A stretch of DNA of 64,000 bases from the NCBI GenBank assembly GCA_030407315.1, contig JALQPE010000038.1, positions 1 to 64,000 on the forward strand, read 5' to 3'. The notes beneath the pieces are model-generated. The model searched no databases. It was not told the DNA's origin and was given only the letters and a program-made list of their open reading frames with translations. The translations under genes were made by a program, and so were the position numbers. This DNA is from Asparagopsis taxiformis (Eukaryota; Rhodophyta; Florideophyceae; Bonnemaisoniales; Bonnemaisoniaceae). This document shows, in pieces, positions 8,551 through 18,015 of this stretch (positions are counted from its first letter, which is position 1; every line of letters begins with the position of its first letter).

Positions 8551-10137
8551 CTAATTCCATGCTCTAAACGCTGTCCCATAATGAACGTAGAGCTCCTGCC
8601 CCGGACGGATATCGCGGATTGCACGTACTACAATGATCTTCGGATTTTCTAGGTCCTTCGCCTTGAGCTTCTTCCCCGTCGAACCGCTGCTGTAGTTCTC
8701 GACAAACTCGACGTTGGCCATCCGCCTGGTGTCTTCCGCCGGAGTGTCCTCACCTCGCAAATACCGCGGGTCGTTGATGAACTGCGCCGAACAGAACGGA
8801 GCCGGAACAATCCAAATTGGATGCTCGATGTTTTCGTCGTCCTCCGCTGTTGCATACAGCTTGATAGCATACATCAAGAATGTTTCCTTCGTTATCGCCA
8901 TGTGACCCTCTCCGTACGCGAACCTCATCGACTCCTTGCTCATATCAGAGTACACAACAGTTCCGTAGTATGCACATACTTCGTCACCAACATTAAATGT
9001 CTGTTCAGCGAAGAGCCCTCTTCCTGCATTTGGATGCTTAATCAGCGATGGTCGAACGCTCAATTTTTTCGCAACACAATCGTGTGCCCGCATCACGCGA
9101 GGGTTTTCAGTTTGCAACCAGCGGCGCAGGGAAGGTGGCCAATAATGTACCGGTTTCTCCATGTGCTCGCGCGACGCAATCGACTCTGGGCACAGCTGCC
9201 AGAGGTACTGCCGAATATATTTCGGGAACCTCTGGTACAGGGGAAGGCCAGGTGGGGGTTCGATGATCCTGCGTTCCCTCTGCGTACGCATCGTGACAGA
9301 GGGGGACGCCAAGAACTTCTCAGCACTCTGTTTCGCTTCTGTCGTGACCCTCATGTCAGTGTTGTTTGAAAGAATTACACGTGACATGACTGCACACAGC
9401 TTTGGAAGCGATCGTACCACACACAATTTGTCCATGTCACTGCCGACGAAAACACGGTGCTCAGGCAAGCTCATAGCTGCTTTTCCCGTTGCGAAAGTGC
9501 CAGAGAATGGATCGACAACAATATCACCAGGCTGTGAATGCTGGCTGATCAACTCCATCATGAGAGCGACGCTCTTCTGCTCTGCACGAACTCTGACCGT
9601 AGCACCGGTTGTGCTCCTTGTTCGCCACACCATCTCATTCGAATCGATGGCGGGCATATTGATGGTGACGTTGCACCACGCCGGGTACGTGCCGTCCATG
9701 TATCCGTGGTTCCTATAGGCCACCATCTCGCTTCCGGTCTTGAACGGAACACCTCGCTTCCAGAAGTGGATAGCGACCTCTGCCATGTTCATGCGTTGGT
9801 ACCTCTTCCGCCCCGGCATTTGATAGAGGTGCCCAGGTAGTCGGACAAACAACAGAGGTACCTCGTCAACGAAGAAAACTGAATTCCGAACGACGTCCTC
9901 CTCCTCCTCGTCCTCCTCCTCATCCGCACTTTCTTCGCCACTGTGCTGCGATGCTTCGGAGTCCGAATTCATGGACGTAACCTCTTCTTCATCCGACCCG
10001 TCATCACTGGCAGCAGTATCGGTTGGGCCTTCTGACTGCGGTCCTTTGTACGTTTCCAAGTAATGGAACCCATTCGTAGAACTGCAAAACCGAGCAGAAC
10101 ACGATGCCGTGGCCACCGGGGCGCAACAGCTCGTCAA
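8551..10137 (-). CDS. DNA methyltransferase (C-terminal part) fused to a SET domain
   Basis: A 528-residue open frame; the annotated start is only the first Met of this frame. A very acidic linker (about residues 35-85) is followed by a methyltransferase C-terminal half with the SAM-binding motif DPFSGTFATG, placed after the DPPY motif found in the preceding frame. That order (motif IV then motif I) is the beta class of N6-adenine/N4-cytosine DNA methyltransferases. The last 160 residues form a SET domain: GRGLFAEQ start, FIND in place of the usual NHSC-like core, and GQELYVHYG as the C-terminal motif. SET domains methylate protein lysines, commonly histones. The combination of DNA and protein methylation in one chain is unusual. 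The catalytic DPPY half lies in the overlapping frame at 10004-10495, so an intact enzyme needs splicing, frameshifting or an undamaged copy elsewhere. Confidence 0.75.
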   Translation of the reverse strand: MTSCCAPVATASCSARFCSSTNGFHYLETYKGPQSEGPTDTAASDDGSDEEEVTSMNSDSEASQHSGEESADEEEDEEEEDVVRNSVFFVDEVPLLFVRLPGHLYQMPGRKRYQRMNMAEVAIHFWKRGVPFKTGSEMVAYRNHGYMDGTYPAWCNVTINMPAIDSNEMVWRTRSTTGATVRVRAEQKSVALMMELISQHSQPGDIVVDPFSGTFATGKAAMSLPEHRVFVGSDMDKLCVVRSLPKLCAVMSRVILSNNTDMRVTTEAKQSAEKFLASPSVTMRTQRERRIIEPPPGLPLYQRFPKYIRQYLWQLCPESIASREHMEKPVHYWPPSLRRWLQTENPRVMRAHDCVAKKLSVRPSLIKHPNAGRGLFAEQTFNVGDEVCAYYGTVVYSDMSKESMRFAYGEGHMAITKETFLMYAIKLYATAEDDENIEHPIWIVPAPFCSAQFINDPRYLRGEDTPAEDTRRMANVEFVENYSSGSTGKKLKAKDLENPKIIVVRAIRDIRPGQELYVHYGTAFRAWN

Positions 10138-10495
10138 ACACTTCGATGCTAGCCTGCATATCTTCTGCAGTTAGCCTGTCGTACGAAGAGTTGGAATCGT
10201 TCCTCTTACGACGAACATTGTAGGGCGGATCAGTCAGAATGAGCTGAACGTTGCCCGTGATGGGCACGTGTTCTCGGCTCTCGTCGGCACTGACCAAATC
10301 TTCGAAAGGGACGTCGTACACCCGGCAATACTGACTCATTTTCGAAAGAAAGTCCTTTGCGAGAGCCTGCCCTTCACTTTCCTGCTCTTCTGTCGCATGG
10401 GGTGACGGTGACGGGGGAGACGGCCCTTGGGCAGTAAGACTGGTCCTCCCAGGTCCAAGTTGAAGCCTGGTTGTGTGTCTTGTCGACGGAACCAA
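10004..10495 (-). CDS. DNA methyltransferase N-terminal half with DPPY motif (frame-broken)
   Basis: This frame carries the catalytic motif TDPPYN (about 10217-10234) and the following RPGGHGIVFCSVLQFYEW strand, typical of beta-class amino-methyltransferases. Coding character fades after about 10060, where the frame used by the methyltransferase-SET part takes over. At its upstream end the frame joins smoothly onto the unrecognised protein's frame near 10440. The three frames (0, 1, 0) thus probably derive from one gene of roughly 1060 codons on the minus strand. No in-frame stop interrupts the coding-like stretches, so single-base changes or very short introns at the two switch points are the likely causes. 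Confidence 0.65.
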   Translation of the reverse strand: MVPSTRHTTRLQLGPGRTSLTAQGPSPPSPSPHATEEQESEGQALAKDFLSKMSQYCRVYDVPFEDLVSADESREHVPITGNVQLILTDPPYNVRRKRNDSNSSYDRLTAEDMQASIEVFDELLRPGGHGIVFCSVLQFYEWVPLLGNVQRTAVRRPNRYCCQ

Positions 10496-11748
10496 ACCTC
10501 TCCCTCCTGTGTTGCGACGAGTGGGAGTGTCATCAACCGGCTTGGGGACCTTTTCTGCGTCCGCGGCTTGTGGTGCCGGCGGAGGACAGCCATAACGTCT
10601 TCGTCGAGGGTGTCAAAGTACGCTGGCAGCTTGTCCGGATTTCCGCTTGACAAGTATATTTCCAGCGCCCCCCAGCGGTCGGACTCCGGCCAGGTGTACA
10701 GGTCCGGGTTGACGATAAGAAACTGCAACCGGTCGAAGAACTTCCTCACAAGGTCCCTAAATGCACTGTGCTGCGCACTGGTTCTTGTCTCTACTTTTCC
10801 ACCATATCCATCAGGATGAGATATGGGAGCTTTGTCGTGGTAGAGATCTAGCTTCTGCTCCATCGGTGCGAATAGACCTTCATCGAGCACGTCAAACCAA
10901 TGCTCACTGCTGTCGAAAATGATGTACGGCGCCATCAACTCTTCGAAGCTGGAAAACTTTGCGGCGAAGGCCACATCGGTCCAAGCATGGTATAAAACTT
11001 GAACCACGTAACAAGCTCGATTAGTGCTTTTCCGATGGGCTGGGACGCGTGCGGCTTCGTTCCCCTCTTCGGCCGCGTCGCCTATTCGGCGACGCGGCAG
11101 GTTCTTGTTGTGATTTCGGATGATAGACAACGCTTGGAAATACATCAATACCTCAAACGTTTCCGGTGGAGCAAGAACGAAGGCGCTTGGTTCCCCGCGC
11201 TGCGGCGCCTGTAGTGGCGAAGGAAGCATGTTACATCCAATAAGGAAGGTCTGCGGCACGATCCCAGAAAGGATGCAGTGCTCAACCCATTGCCCGATAC
11301 GCTCATCCTGTCTTGAAAACTCGGCAATGGGTAATGCCAGACGAACAATCTGCTTGGCTCGCTCAACGTTCATCTCTGCCATGACGATTTCGGCAACATC
11401 CGCCTCGACTCCAGCATTCTTCGAACGACCGCTGAAGGACATGCTGAGTCGACCTTGCAGCGCCACAAATTGTTCTTCCGTGCCCTGCGCAACCCAAGCG
11501 CCAAGGTCCGCGTATGTGAAACCTCCCGGCTTGTCCGTCAAGTCTGCGAAACTTGAGTGGGCGAATAAATCCAGCAAGAGGCGGAGGAAGTCTTTGCCAG
11601 CGAGAGTAGTTTCGCGGGCGGCGCGACCTACGTTTCGACGTGTACCCATGTCACTAGAATCCTCCCAAGGGCTAGCGGGTTCGCGCAGAATTGGCACGGT
11701 TGCGTCGTCAACGATCGGATTGCTGTTGCGCCTGCGCTTATTCGTCAT
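10336..11748 (-). CDS. Unrecognised protein, 470 residues, first gene of the large element
   Basis: I do not recognise a family. It begins with a basic RRRN-type cluster, then a helical globular region with tryptophans and charged residues spread evenly, as in a real folded protein. I see no DDE triad, zinc finger, helicase or recombinase motif. After about residue 435 the sequence turns into an arginine-rich tail that looks like out-of-frame translation, and the better-coding frame from 10440 downwards is that of the DPPY methyltransferase half. So this is probably the N-terminal region of the methyltransferase-SET gene rather than a separate protein. It is the best remaining candidate for an unknown recombination function, but that is only by elimination. 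Confidence 0.55.
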   Translation of the reverse strand: MTNKRRRNSNPIVDDATVPILREPASPWEDSSDMGTRRNVGRAARETTLAGKDFLRLLLDLFAHSSFADLTDKPGGFTYADLGAWVAQGTEEQFVALQGRLSMSFSGRSKNAGVEADVAEIVMAEMNVERAKQIVRLALPIAEFSRQDERIGQWVEHCILSGIVPQTFLIGCNMLPSPLQAPQRGEPSAFVLAPPETFEVLMYFQALSIIRNHNKNLPRRRIGDAAEEGNEAARVPAHRKSTNRACYVVQVLYHAWTDVAFAAKFSSFEELMAPYIIFDSSEHWFDVLDEGLFAPMEQKLDLYHDKAPISHPDGYGGKVETRTSAQHSAFRDLVRKFFDRLQFLIVNPDLYTWPESDRWGALEIYLSSGNPDKLPAYFDTLDEDVMAVLRRHHKPRTQKRSPSRLMTLPLVATQEGEVWFRRQDTQPGFNLDLGGPVLLPKGRLPRHRHPMRQKSRKVKGRLSQRTFFRK

Positions 11749-12089
11749 AATGGAATGAGTGGAAATTCGGTACAGGATGGCGACCGCTCGGCGAGACAGT
11801 CAAATTTGACGACGTATCTCGTGACGTTTGCACTCTTTCGTGAGGAACACTGGTTGATATCGAACGGAACAGAGTATACGGGTACACAGCACTGGAAAGG
11901 TCTTGAAACCCGTAACCGGTGTAGGTAATAAGTTGTGAGGGATACGTGGTAGAGAAAAATTTTAAAAAGATTGTGATTCCCTGTCTTTGAGTGTTGTACT
12001 GCACGGCCGCCATGGCGGCTGTGACTGCAGTCACATAGGTTGTCACAGGTGCATCACGCTTACCAGGTGAGCGACATCCGGACGGCCAC
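11749..12089. other. Upstream spacer of the element's first gene
   Basis: About 340 bases between the first minus-strand gene and the right arm. It probably holds that gene's promoter and 5' leader. I see no reading frame or repeat cassette in it. Confidence 0.5.
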
Positions 12090-12092
12090 TGG

Positions 12093-12290
12093 ACATGGGG
12101 ATGTCCAGCTCAGATGCATTGCTGGCCAGACCAGAAATTCTACAATTTCGGGCAGAAAAAATATTGCAAAAAACATCGATTTCGGCGGTCGATTGTGCCG
12201 TACGGCACATCCCCATCTCAAAAACATGTTCACATGTGCATGTTTTTGAGAATAGCCCAAATTTTAATTCAAATCAGGGTGTCTAATTTG
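12093..12290 (-). repeat. Internal repeat unit 6, inverted, with double-palindrome cassette
   Basis: The only copy in reverse orientation, as expected from its place in the right arm. P2 at 12195-12208, 7-nt spacer, P1 at 12216-12251. Both palindromes are intact although flanking sequence has diverged. A further half-unit without P1/P2 follows at about 12465-12545, mirrored in the left arm at about 1620-1710. Confidence 0.9.
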
Positions 12291-12608
12291 GCCACAACGG
12301 CCCCAGGAACCGACCGCCGCCCCGAGTGGGGTCATCACTGGATTCTGTAAGCACTAACTGTAAGCCAAAATCGCGTCTCACGAAGGGTCGATTTCAGGCT
12401 CAACACGTCAGGGACAGGTCTTGGTCCTTGTTCCATCATGGTCCCGCCCCACTCTCTCACGACCAACCTGAAATGGACGTCCGGTGGATGTCCAGCTCGA
12501 TTGCATTGCTGGCCAGCCCAGAAATTCTGAAATTTCCGAAAAATCAATTTGGTGGCCCAGCATCTCCTGTGCCGAAAATTCCCGCAGTCACTTCTGATAT
12601 ACTATATC

Positions 12609-12634
12609 GTAGTAGTAGTAGTAGTAGTAGTAGT
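12609..12634 (+). repeat. GTA trinucleotide microsatellite
   Basis: About nine tandem GTA units inside the right arm. The corresponding position of the left arm (near 1560-1575) lacks the expansion, so it arose after the two arms diverged. Confidence 0.9.
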
Positions 12635-14186
12635 CTAGACGTGTTTCGCACTTGTACGCTTCAGGGAAGGCTGCACGGAAGGTTGAGACTACGCTACTTG
12701 TGTACCGCGTGGTCTGAAATAGCGAGTAGTGTTTGTTGTATAGTTGTGGAGTATGCGTCTAGTGGTTTGTAAAGCTTGCAGAACGGGATAGGGATGTGGG
12801 TGGCCCTATTTTATGAATACATGAGTACCAATATTCAGGGTTGACAAAGCGGAAAGTCATAGGCTCATACATGTTTGAGATTGCATAGTGGAGAAAATAT
12901 TTACATCAAAATTTACATGGAGCAGATGGAGGTTTTAAGGATGAGGTATGAGAGGAAGAAAATTCTTCTGTGGTATGAGGATGTGTTCTGTGGAGGGATG
13001 CAATCTTGGGATGGTACAGGGGGAGGTGGAAATGTACGGAGTGCGGGTTTAGAATGGAGTGTGATTCGGAGAGGAGTGCCGACAAGCATATTATGGGGAT
13101 TGGGAGACGCTGCGGGGTGTTGGGTAGTGAGGGCGGAGGAGGTGTTTAGGTGGGACCGTAGGAGGGTGCGGTTGAAGGCGCCGAGAGGAGGGGTTTTTAG
13201 GAAAGTGAGGAGAAAGAGGGGGAGGGGTGGCGTCTGTTCTGGCTGTGGTGAGTGGGGATGTGATGGAGAAGAAGGGGGTTATTGTATTTGGGGAGGGAGG
13301 GGAGTGGGAGGAAGGGTGCGAAGTGGGGGGTTGATATGTGGTTCAGAGCGGGAGGTTTCTGGGGAGACGGCGGGGGAGCGGGAGCGTGGGCCGGTGGTGG
13401 TGGTGTATACGGTATCGAAGATGCGGATGGCGTGGGGGCATGGAGCAGCTGAGGGAGGGAGGGGTGGAGCAGGTCGGGTACGGGATGGGGAGTGAGAGGT
13501 TTTGGAAGAGTAAGCTGCAGAGGAAGTTTGTGGAGAGGGCGAAGGAGAGGGGTTGAGGTAGAGGAGAGAGGGTATTGAAGAACAATACGTTGCAAAGGTG
13601 TTGGGGGAGAGCATGGTCGAGGAGACAGGGGTGTTTTTCCCTATTCTGAGGTAGTATGAGGACTGGTTATACGAAATCTGTACGGTAGAGCAGAAAAGTA
13701 GGTATGGAATGGAGGTGTGCACCGTGGAAGCGGGGATAGGTAGCTGAAAATGCGTGCTAGAGTGGTATTGGGGGTGTTTGAGGTACAGTACGGGGGAGGT
13801 GAGCACCAACAGGAAGGGGGTGTGAGCGAGAGGATGAAAAAATTAAAGACGAAATTGGAGTCGACCGACAAGGAAAAATAGAGTGGTCGCCGTGATGGAT
13901 GCGGACATCCATGTCGAGCACGGCGGCAGAAATTTCTGGGGTCGAAATTTTTGAATTTCTGAACCGGCGCCCGTCCTAGGTGGACATAGACATGGCGGAA
14001 GTCCATCCCGAGGGGGACATCCGTGGTACTAGAAACAATGAATGTCGCCCTAGTAATACTAGACGTACTAGACCGCATGGACGTCCGGTTCTAGGCGGAC
14101 ATCCAAAAATACTGGAGAACATGGACGTCCGCCTAGTAATACTAGGTGTACTAGAGGTTGTGGACGTCCGCGTCCATTTCCGAGAA

Positions 14187-14605
14187 CACAGACGGGGGTG
14201 CTCACGCGAGAGGCGTATGGATAGAGCGAGTGACGTAATCCGTCGAGCTGTTGGCTAACCCTAAGGTTTTCCCGGAGAGGGGTTGAACAATAGGTATGCG
14301 AACACTGTTCCAGTGGGTCGTAATTCCACTTGAGTTTACGTTACTCTAGAAACCGTGCCTACTGGCTATTCCAGTGGCAGTTTTATACTAAGTCTACTGT
14401 AAGCTAGGGTTATTGGTTAGGAATAAATATCCAGTTAGTGACCAATCAGAACCCAATTACTGGCGCTCGCCTACCCGCGAGGTCATCGCCAATAGGCTTA
14501 CATTGTAATGTATGGCTGATCAGCCTAAGTTAAAATTTACCCCTTGTGGGGTCTTGGCCGGGGCCGATAGGCCCGGGTGGGGTTATTTGTCAGCCTTAGC
14601 TGGTC
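14187..14605. other. Unassigned sequence between large element and retrotransposon remnant
   Basis: About 420 bases with no reading frame and no visible copy of either element's ends. It could be host sequence, the missing 3' LTR end of the retrotransposon in diverged form, or a different repeat fragment. The reverse transcriptase homology stops near 14720, so a deletion or insertion junction lies close by. Confidence 0.4.
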
Positions 14606-15403
14606 CTAAGTATAGGAAACACGCCAGTTGGCTGGTGCCTTCTGATTGGCACATCCCGTAAGTGGGTACCCAATAGGGAAGCGACACGGCTCGATCAGCG
14701 AGGTCCGCCAGGCGGTACGACAGGAGGGGTCATAGTGAATGTGCGGTTCCAAGAGATCACCATGGGCAGTGCAGCGCACTTTTCGGGAGGTGATGTTTCC
14801 TTCGTGGTCTCGTTTATATGTGAAGTTAATTTTCAGCGGTATAATCTTCTCCTCTCGTGGGACGAGATGATGTGGTATCCATTTGATGGTTCCATGTTTT
14901 TCGAGCTGTTGGAGCTCTGAGTTGTAAGCTATTTCCCATAGGTCAGAGTCGGGAAGGGAGCGTGCCTGGGATAGGCTTTTGGGGTCGTGGTGAGTATTGT
15001 GGTGGGGGTCTCGGAGGGTGGTGACAAAACATAAATTGTTGTAAACGGTGGGATCACTTTGTGATGAGTACTCACGGAAATTATCTATTCGAGTTTTCTC
15101 GTTTCGTCCGGTGCGTAGGTTGGTGACCATGATGTGTTTTTCGTCAATCCCATGTATGTACCGACAGGGGAATGATCTGGGGCATAGTTTAGATTGTGGG
15201 CGGATTATGGAGCAGGTGCCAAGTTGGCCAAAGGCGAACAGTTTGCTTGTTGTCGGTGGGCGGTCGTGGAATGCAGCGAATGGGGTGGTCTGGATGGCAT
15301 CATGGTATGTGTGGTTGTAATGATAGTTGGAATCATTCATTGCATATGCCCAGTATGCGTCAGGGAGTCCACTATGGGAAAGGTTGGCTCGTGTGGTATC
15401 CAT
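14606..15403 (-). pseudogene. Ty1/copia pol remnant: integrase C-terminus and start of reverse transcriptase
   Basis: Continues the integrase from the upstream frame after a one-base frame break. In the correct frame just upstream of the first Met is the integrase catalytic segment HTPQENSIAERLNR with the final Glu of the DDE triad. Then come the copia integrase C-terminal region and the beginning of the reverse transcriptase (KRDHEGNITSRKVR, then GDLLEPHIHYDPS). Homology ends there: the YVDD catalytic core and RNase H are missing, and the last 40 residues look unrelated. The element cannot supply its own reverse transcriptase. Confidence 0.85.
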
Positions 15404-15471
15404 GAGAGTGCGGTTGAGGCGTTCTGCTATGCTGTTCTCCTGGGGAGTATGTGGGGTTGTGGTGATGTATG

Positions 15472-16830
15472 TTATGCCCCGTCACGACGCATGTATGTGG
15501 AGGTGTATTCTTTGGCGTTGTCAGTTCGGAAAAAGGAGGGGTATCGTCCAGTGGTGGTTTTGATGGTTTCGAAGATGTTGAGTATGTGTGTGGTAACCTC
15601 AGCGCGGTTTTTAAGGAAGAATATGACTGAGAATCGGGAGCGTGTGTCTACAAATGTGGCTGCATACACATGGCCCTGGGGTGAAGGAGGGTAGAATGGC
15701 CCACAGATATCTGAGCTGATATGTGTGCCAACTAAATGTCGGTGAGATGTGGCCTGGTGTGTGTCGCGGGTTTGTTTCCCGTCACTGCAGCCGCTGCATG
15801 TCATTTCATGGACAGGCAAGTTTTTGGGGATGTTCATGGCGGGTAGCAGTTGGTTACGGGTGGTTTTGCGTAATTTGTTAGCGCTGATGTGGCCAAGTTT
15901 GAGGTGTAGGGAGTTGGCCTCAATAGCGGACGGGTGCGGAGCCGTTGTGTCGTGAGCGGTAGCGCGGCAGAGGAGCTCACTTGTGCGTGTGGGCAGTTGT
16001 TGGTAATTGATTGGCGCAGTTGATGTTGCGGGTGGTGCAGGTGTTTGTTTAGTTTGTGTGGTAGCGATTGAGGGGGTTATTCGATGGGGTTTGTCAGGTT
16101 TCTGGGTTTGTGCTCCCCTTGTAGGGGTAGGGGTATGTATTGGTGATGTGATATCCTCTGAGGTTGGCGTAGTCGGTGGTCGGGGTGATGGAGGGCTGAT
16201 GTCGGATGGGATGGTTGTGGTGGAGGAGGATGTTGCGGTCTGGCACTGTATGGGTGTGTGGTCATCTGTGACGATTTTATATAGACCATCCTGGAATGTG
16301 TCTTGAGCTAAGGTGTGCTCTTCAGGGGGGGTGTCTCTGCTGCTAATCACAAAAGCCTTGGATGGATGGAACAGCACGCTTCCATGTTGTTTAGCTAAGG
16401 TGTGGACCGATACTAAATTATGTGAGATGGATGGTGCTGTAACCGCATTAGGAATGGTAAGGTTACCTTTCGGTGTCGGTATGTGTGTCTTTCCGGTATG
16501 CGTGATGCCAATATTCTGTGAGGCAGTGGCAGATTGGAGTGGGATTAGACAACGGTGCATGTGTGGGGAGGGTTTGACGAGGTGTGTCGGGTGGGCTCCA
16601 CTGTCGAGATAGTACGTACCATGCTCATTTTTCTCTTGATCTGGTGGGGTGTTGTCTTGGGCAAGTGAGCGCAGGGGGTCATATTCTTCGGAAGAGAGGG
16701 TGATAGCAAGCTTGCTCGTGGCGGTGGGGCGGGGTTGCGGAGCAGGTGAGGGGCGGAATCGGCGGAGCCTGATTTGTGCTCTGCACTCATTGTCGTTGTG
16801 AGTAGGGGATGAGTGGAAGTTACACCACAT
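15472..16830 (-). pseudogene. Ty1/copia gag end, protease and integrase
   Basis: Opens with a CHHC-type zinc knuckle of Gag (WCNFHSSPTHNDNEC). Next is a retroviral-type aspartic protease with YYLDSGA, then the integrase zinc-binding HHCC region (LHLKLGH ... CSGC) and the integrase core with its first two catalytic aspartates (SDICGPF, FRTDNAKEY). The order protease-integrase-reverse transcriptase is diagnostic for Ty1/copia. The frame ends at a stop at 15472 inside the integrase core, where a single-base change separates it from the rest. It is entered from the gag frame by another frame change at about 16825. Confidence 0.88.
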
Positions 16831-17515
16831 TTGTTTCTGTGTAGGGAATCGAGATTGTGTTTGGTTTTTTTGTGTTGGAACCTTTGTGGGTAAGGGTAAT
16901 GGGGGCGGTGTGTGGGAGGGTAATTGTGTGTAGATTGACGGGAGTGACGAGTGTGGAGGCGGTTGGCAAAGTCTTGAATTGACGAGGGGGGTTTTGTTCC
17001 ATTACAGCGGCAATGAGACTGTATTCTGGGTTATCAATTATCCCATCAATCATGTAATGGATAGAGGTAGACTCTTCCTGTATGTTGGGAAAACCAGCGT
17101 TGATCATCCTTGTTCGTAGAAGCTCATGAGCTTCAATATATTGGGAGGGGTTTTGACCGGGGTGCAGTTTGATCAGCCGAGCTGCTGTAAGTAGCGATGT
17201 GTGGCTGGATGCGTTCATGGCGTGTACATAGTTGCGTACAGCGTTAATTATATCATGAGGGGTACCATCGAGTGTCGTGTTGGGGAGTTTTCATAATATA
17301 TTGGTTGGTATGTTGCGGTGGATCAGTGCACACAACTTTGTTTGTTTCATTATGTATTCCTGTGCTGCAGGTGTTCCTGGTGGAGGGGGATCAGGAGTCT
17401 CAGTTAGGAAGTTCATTGCATCGATGAGTGTAGCATTCGTTTTCATCGCGCTGTACCAAACGTCGTAGTAATTGGTATCGAGCATCGGCTGTTGGAGGTC
17501 AGCTAGGGATGTCAT
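16820..17515 (-). pseudogene. Ty1/copia gag, interrupted by one in-frame stop
   Basis: Two pieces in the same frame, 17515-17291 and 17218-16820, are separated only by a TGA stop at 17291-17293; the bases between still read as copia Gag. The N-terminal piece has the NYYDVWYSAMK segment typical of copia Gag (L-x-NY-x2-W). The second piece contains the helical Gag core. The zinc knuckle follows in another frame near 16800. With this stop, the gag-internal frame change and the integrase break, the copy carries at least three inactivating lesions besides its truncation. Confidence 0.8.
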
Positions 17516-17737
17516 ATTTGGTTGAGGTGCAACAGGGGTAGTAGGAGTGGGGTCGGGAGAGTGGGTGGCTGTGGGGGGATGGGGTGGGGTAATTACGGGA
17601 TTTAAAAGATGATCTAGGGTTCTGGCGTAGGGCGTGGGGGGGTTGAGTGGATCCAGCTTGGTTGTTCGAGGCGGCTAAAATGGGGGCGACAGTGAGGGAT
17701 GTTGCACGGCCTGTATAACAGCTGTAATGGCTGGATA

Positions 17738-17979
17738 ATGCAGCGTAAATGACTGGAGGATGCAGCGGCGATGGCTGGGGAATGCAGCGGCGATGGATGG
17801 TGAATGCAGCCGTGATGGCTGGGGAATGCAGCGGCGATGGCTGGTGAATGCAGCGGCGATGGCTGAAGTATGCAGCGGCGATGGTTGGAGAATGCAGCGG
17901 CGATGGTTGGAGAATGCAGCGGCGATGGTTGGAGAATGCAGCGGCGATGGCTGAAGGATGCAGCAGCGATGGCTGGAAA
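17738..17979 (+). repeat. 22-bp minisatellite, eleven units
   Basis: Eleven head-to-tail units of 22 bp starting at 17738, 17760, 17782 and so on, each built on ATGCAGCGGCGATGG plus a variable end. It lies between gag and the presumed primer-binding site, in the 5' leader of the retrotransposon (minus strand). Three units make 66 bp, so an open frame runs through it by chance. Confidence 0.9.
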
Positions 17980-18015
17980 ATGGGCAGGGTTGGTGGGAGT
18001 GTGTCGTGGTAGCGA

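Larger units (their letters stand above)
1..14186. mobile_element. Large TIR-bounded DNA element with ParB-like, DNA methyltransferase-SET and 2OG oxygenase genes
   Basis: The first bases of the window reappear as their reverse complement ending at 14186, and the match continues inwards for about 2.1 kb on each side. The enclosed interior has all its long reading frames on the minus strand: an unrecognised protein, a beta-class DNA methyltransferase with a SET domain, a ParB-like protein and a 2OG-Fe(II) oxygenase. Internal spacers carry more copies of a repeat that also lies in the arms. No DDE transposase, reverse transcriptase, Rep/helicase or tyrosine recombinase is recognisable. The left boundary cannot be fixed because the repeat runs to the window edge, so a target-site duplication cannot be tested here. 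Inferred: a mobile element of a type I do not recognise. A segmental inverted duplication flanking host genes is the alternative, less likely given the repeat architecture and gene content. Confidence 0.85.
12090..14186 (-). repeat. Right terminal inverted repeat arm
   Basis: Reverse complement of the left arm, ending at the sequence CGAGAA (14181-14186). It is purine-rich on the plus strand at about 12900-13840, mirroring the left arm. It differs from the left arm by small indels, by a GTA microsatellite (12609-12634) absent from the left, and by lacking the local 60-bp duplication. The two arms therefore have independent mutations but remain closely similar, pointing to a fairly recent insertion or ongoing homogenisation. 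Confidence 0.9.

Noticed and set aside
12609..12634. GTA repeat as a telomere-like or functional end
   Set aside because: Short microsatellite inside one arm, absent from the other, and not at an end.
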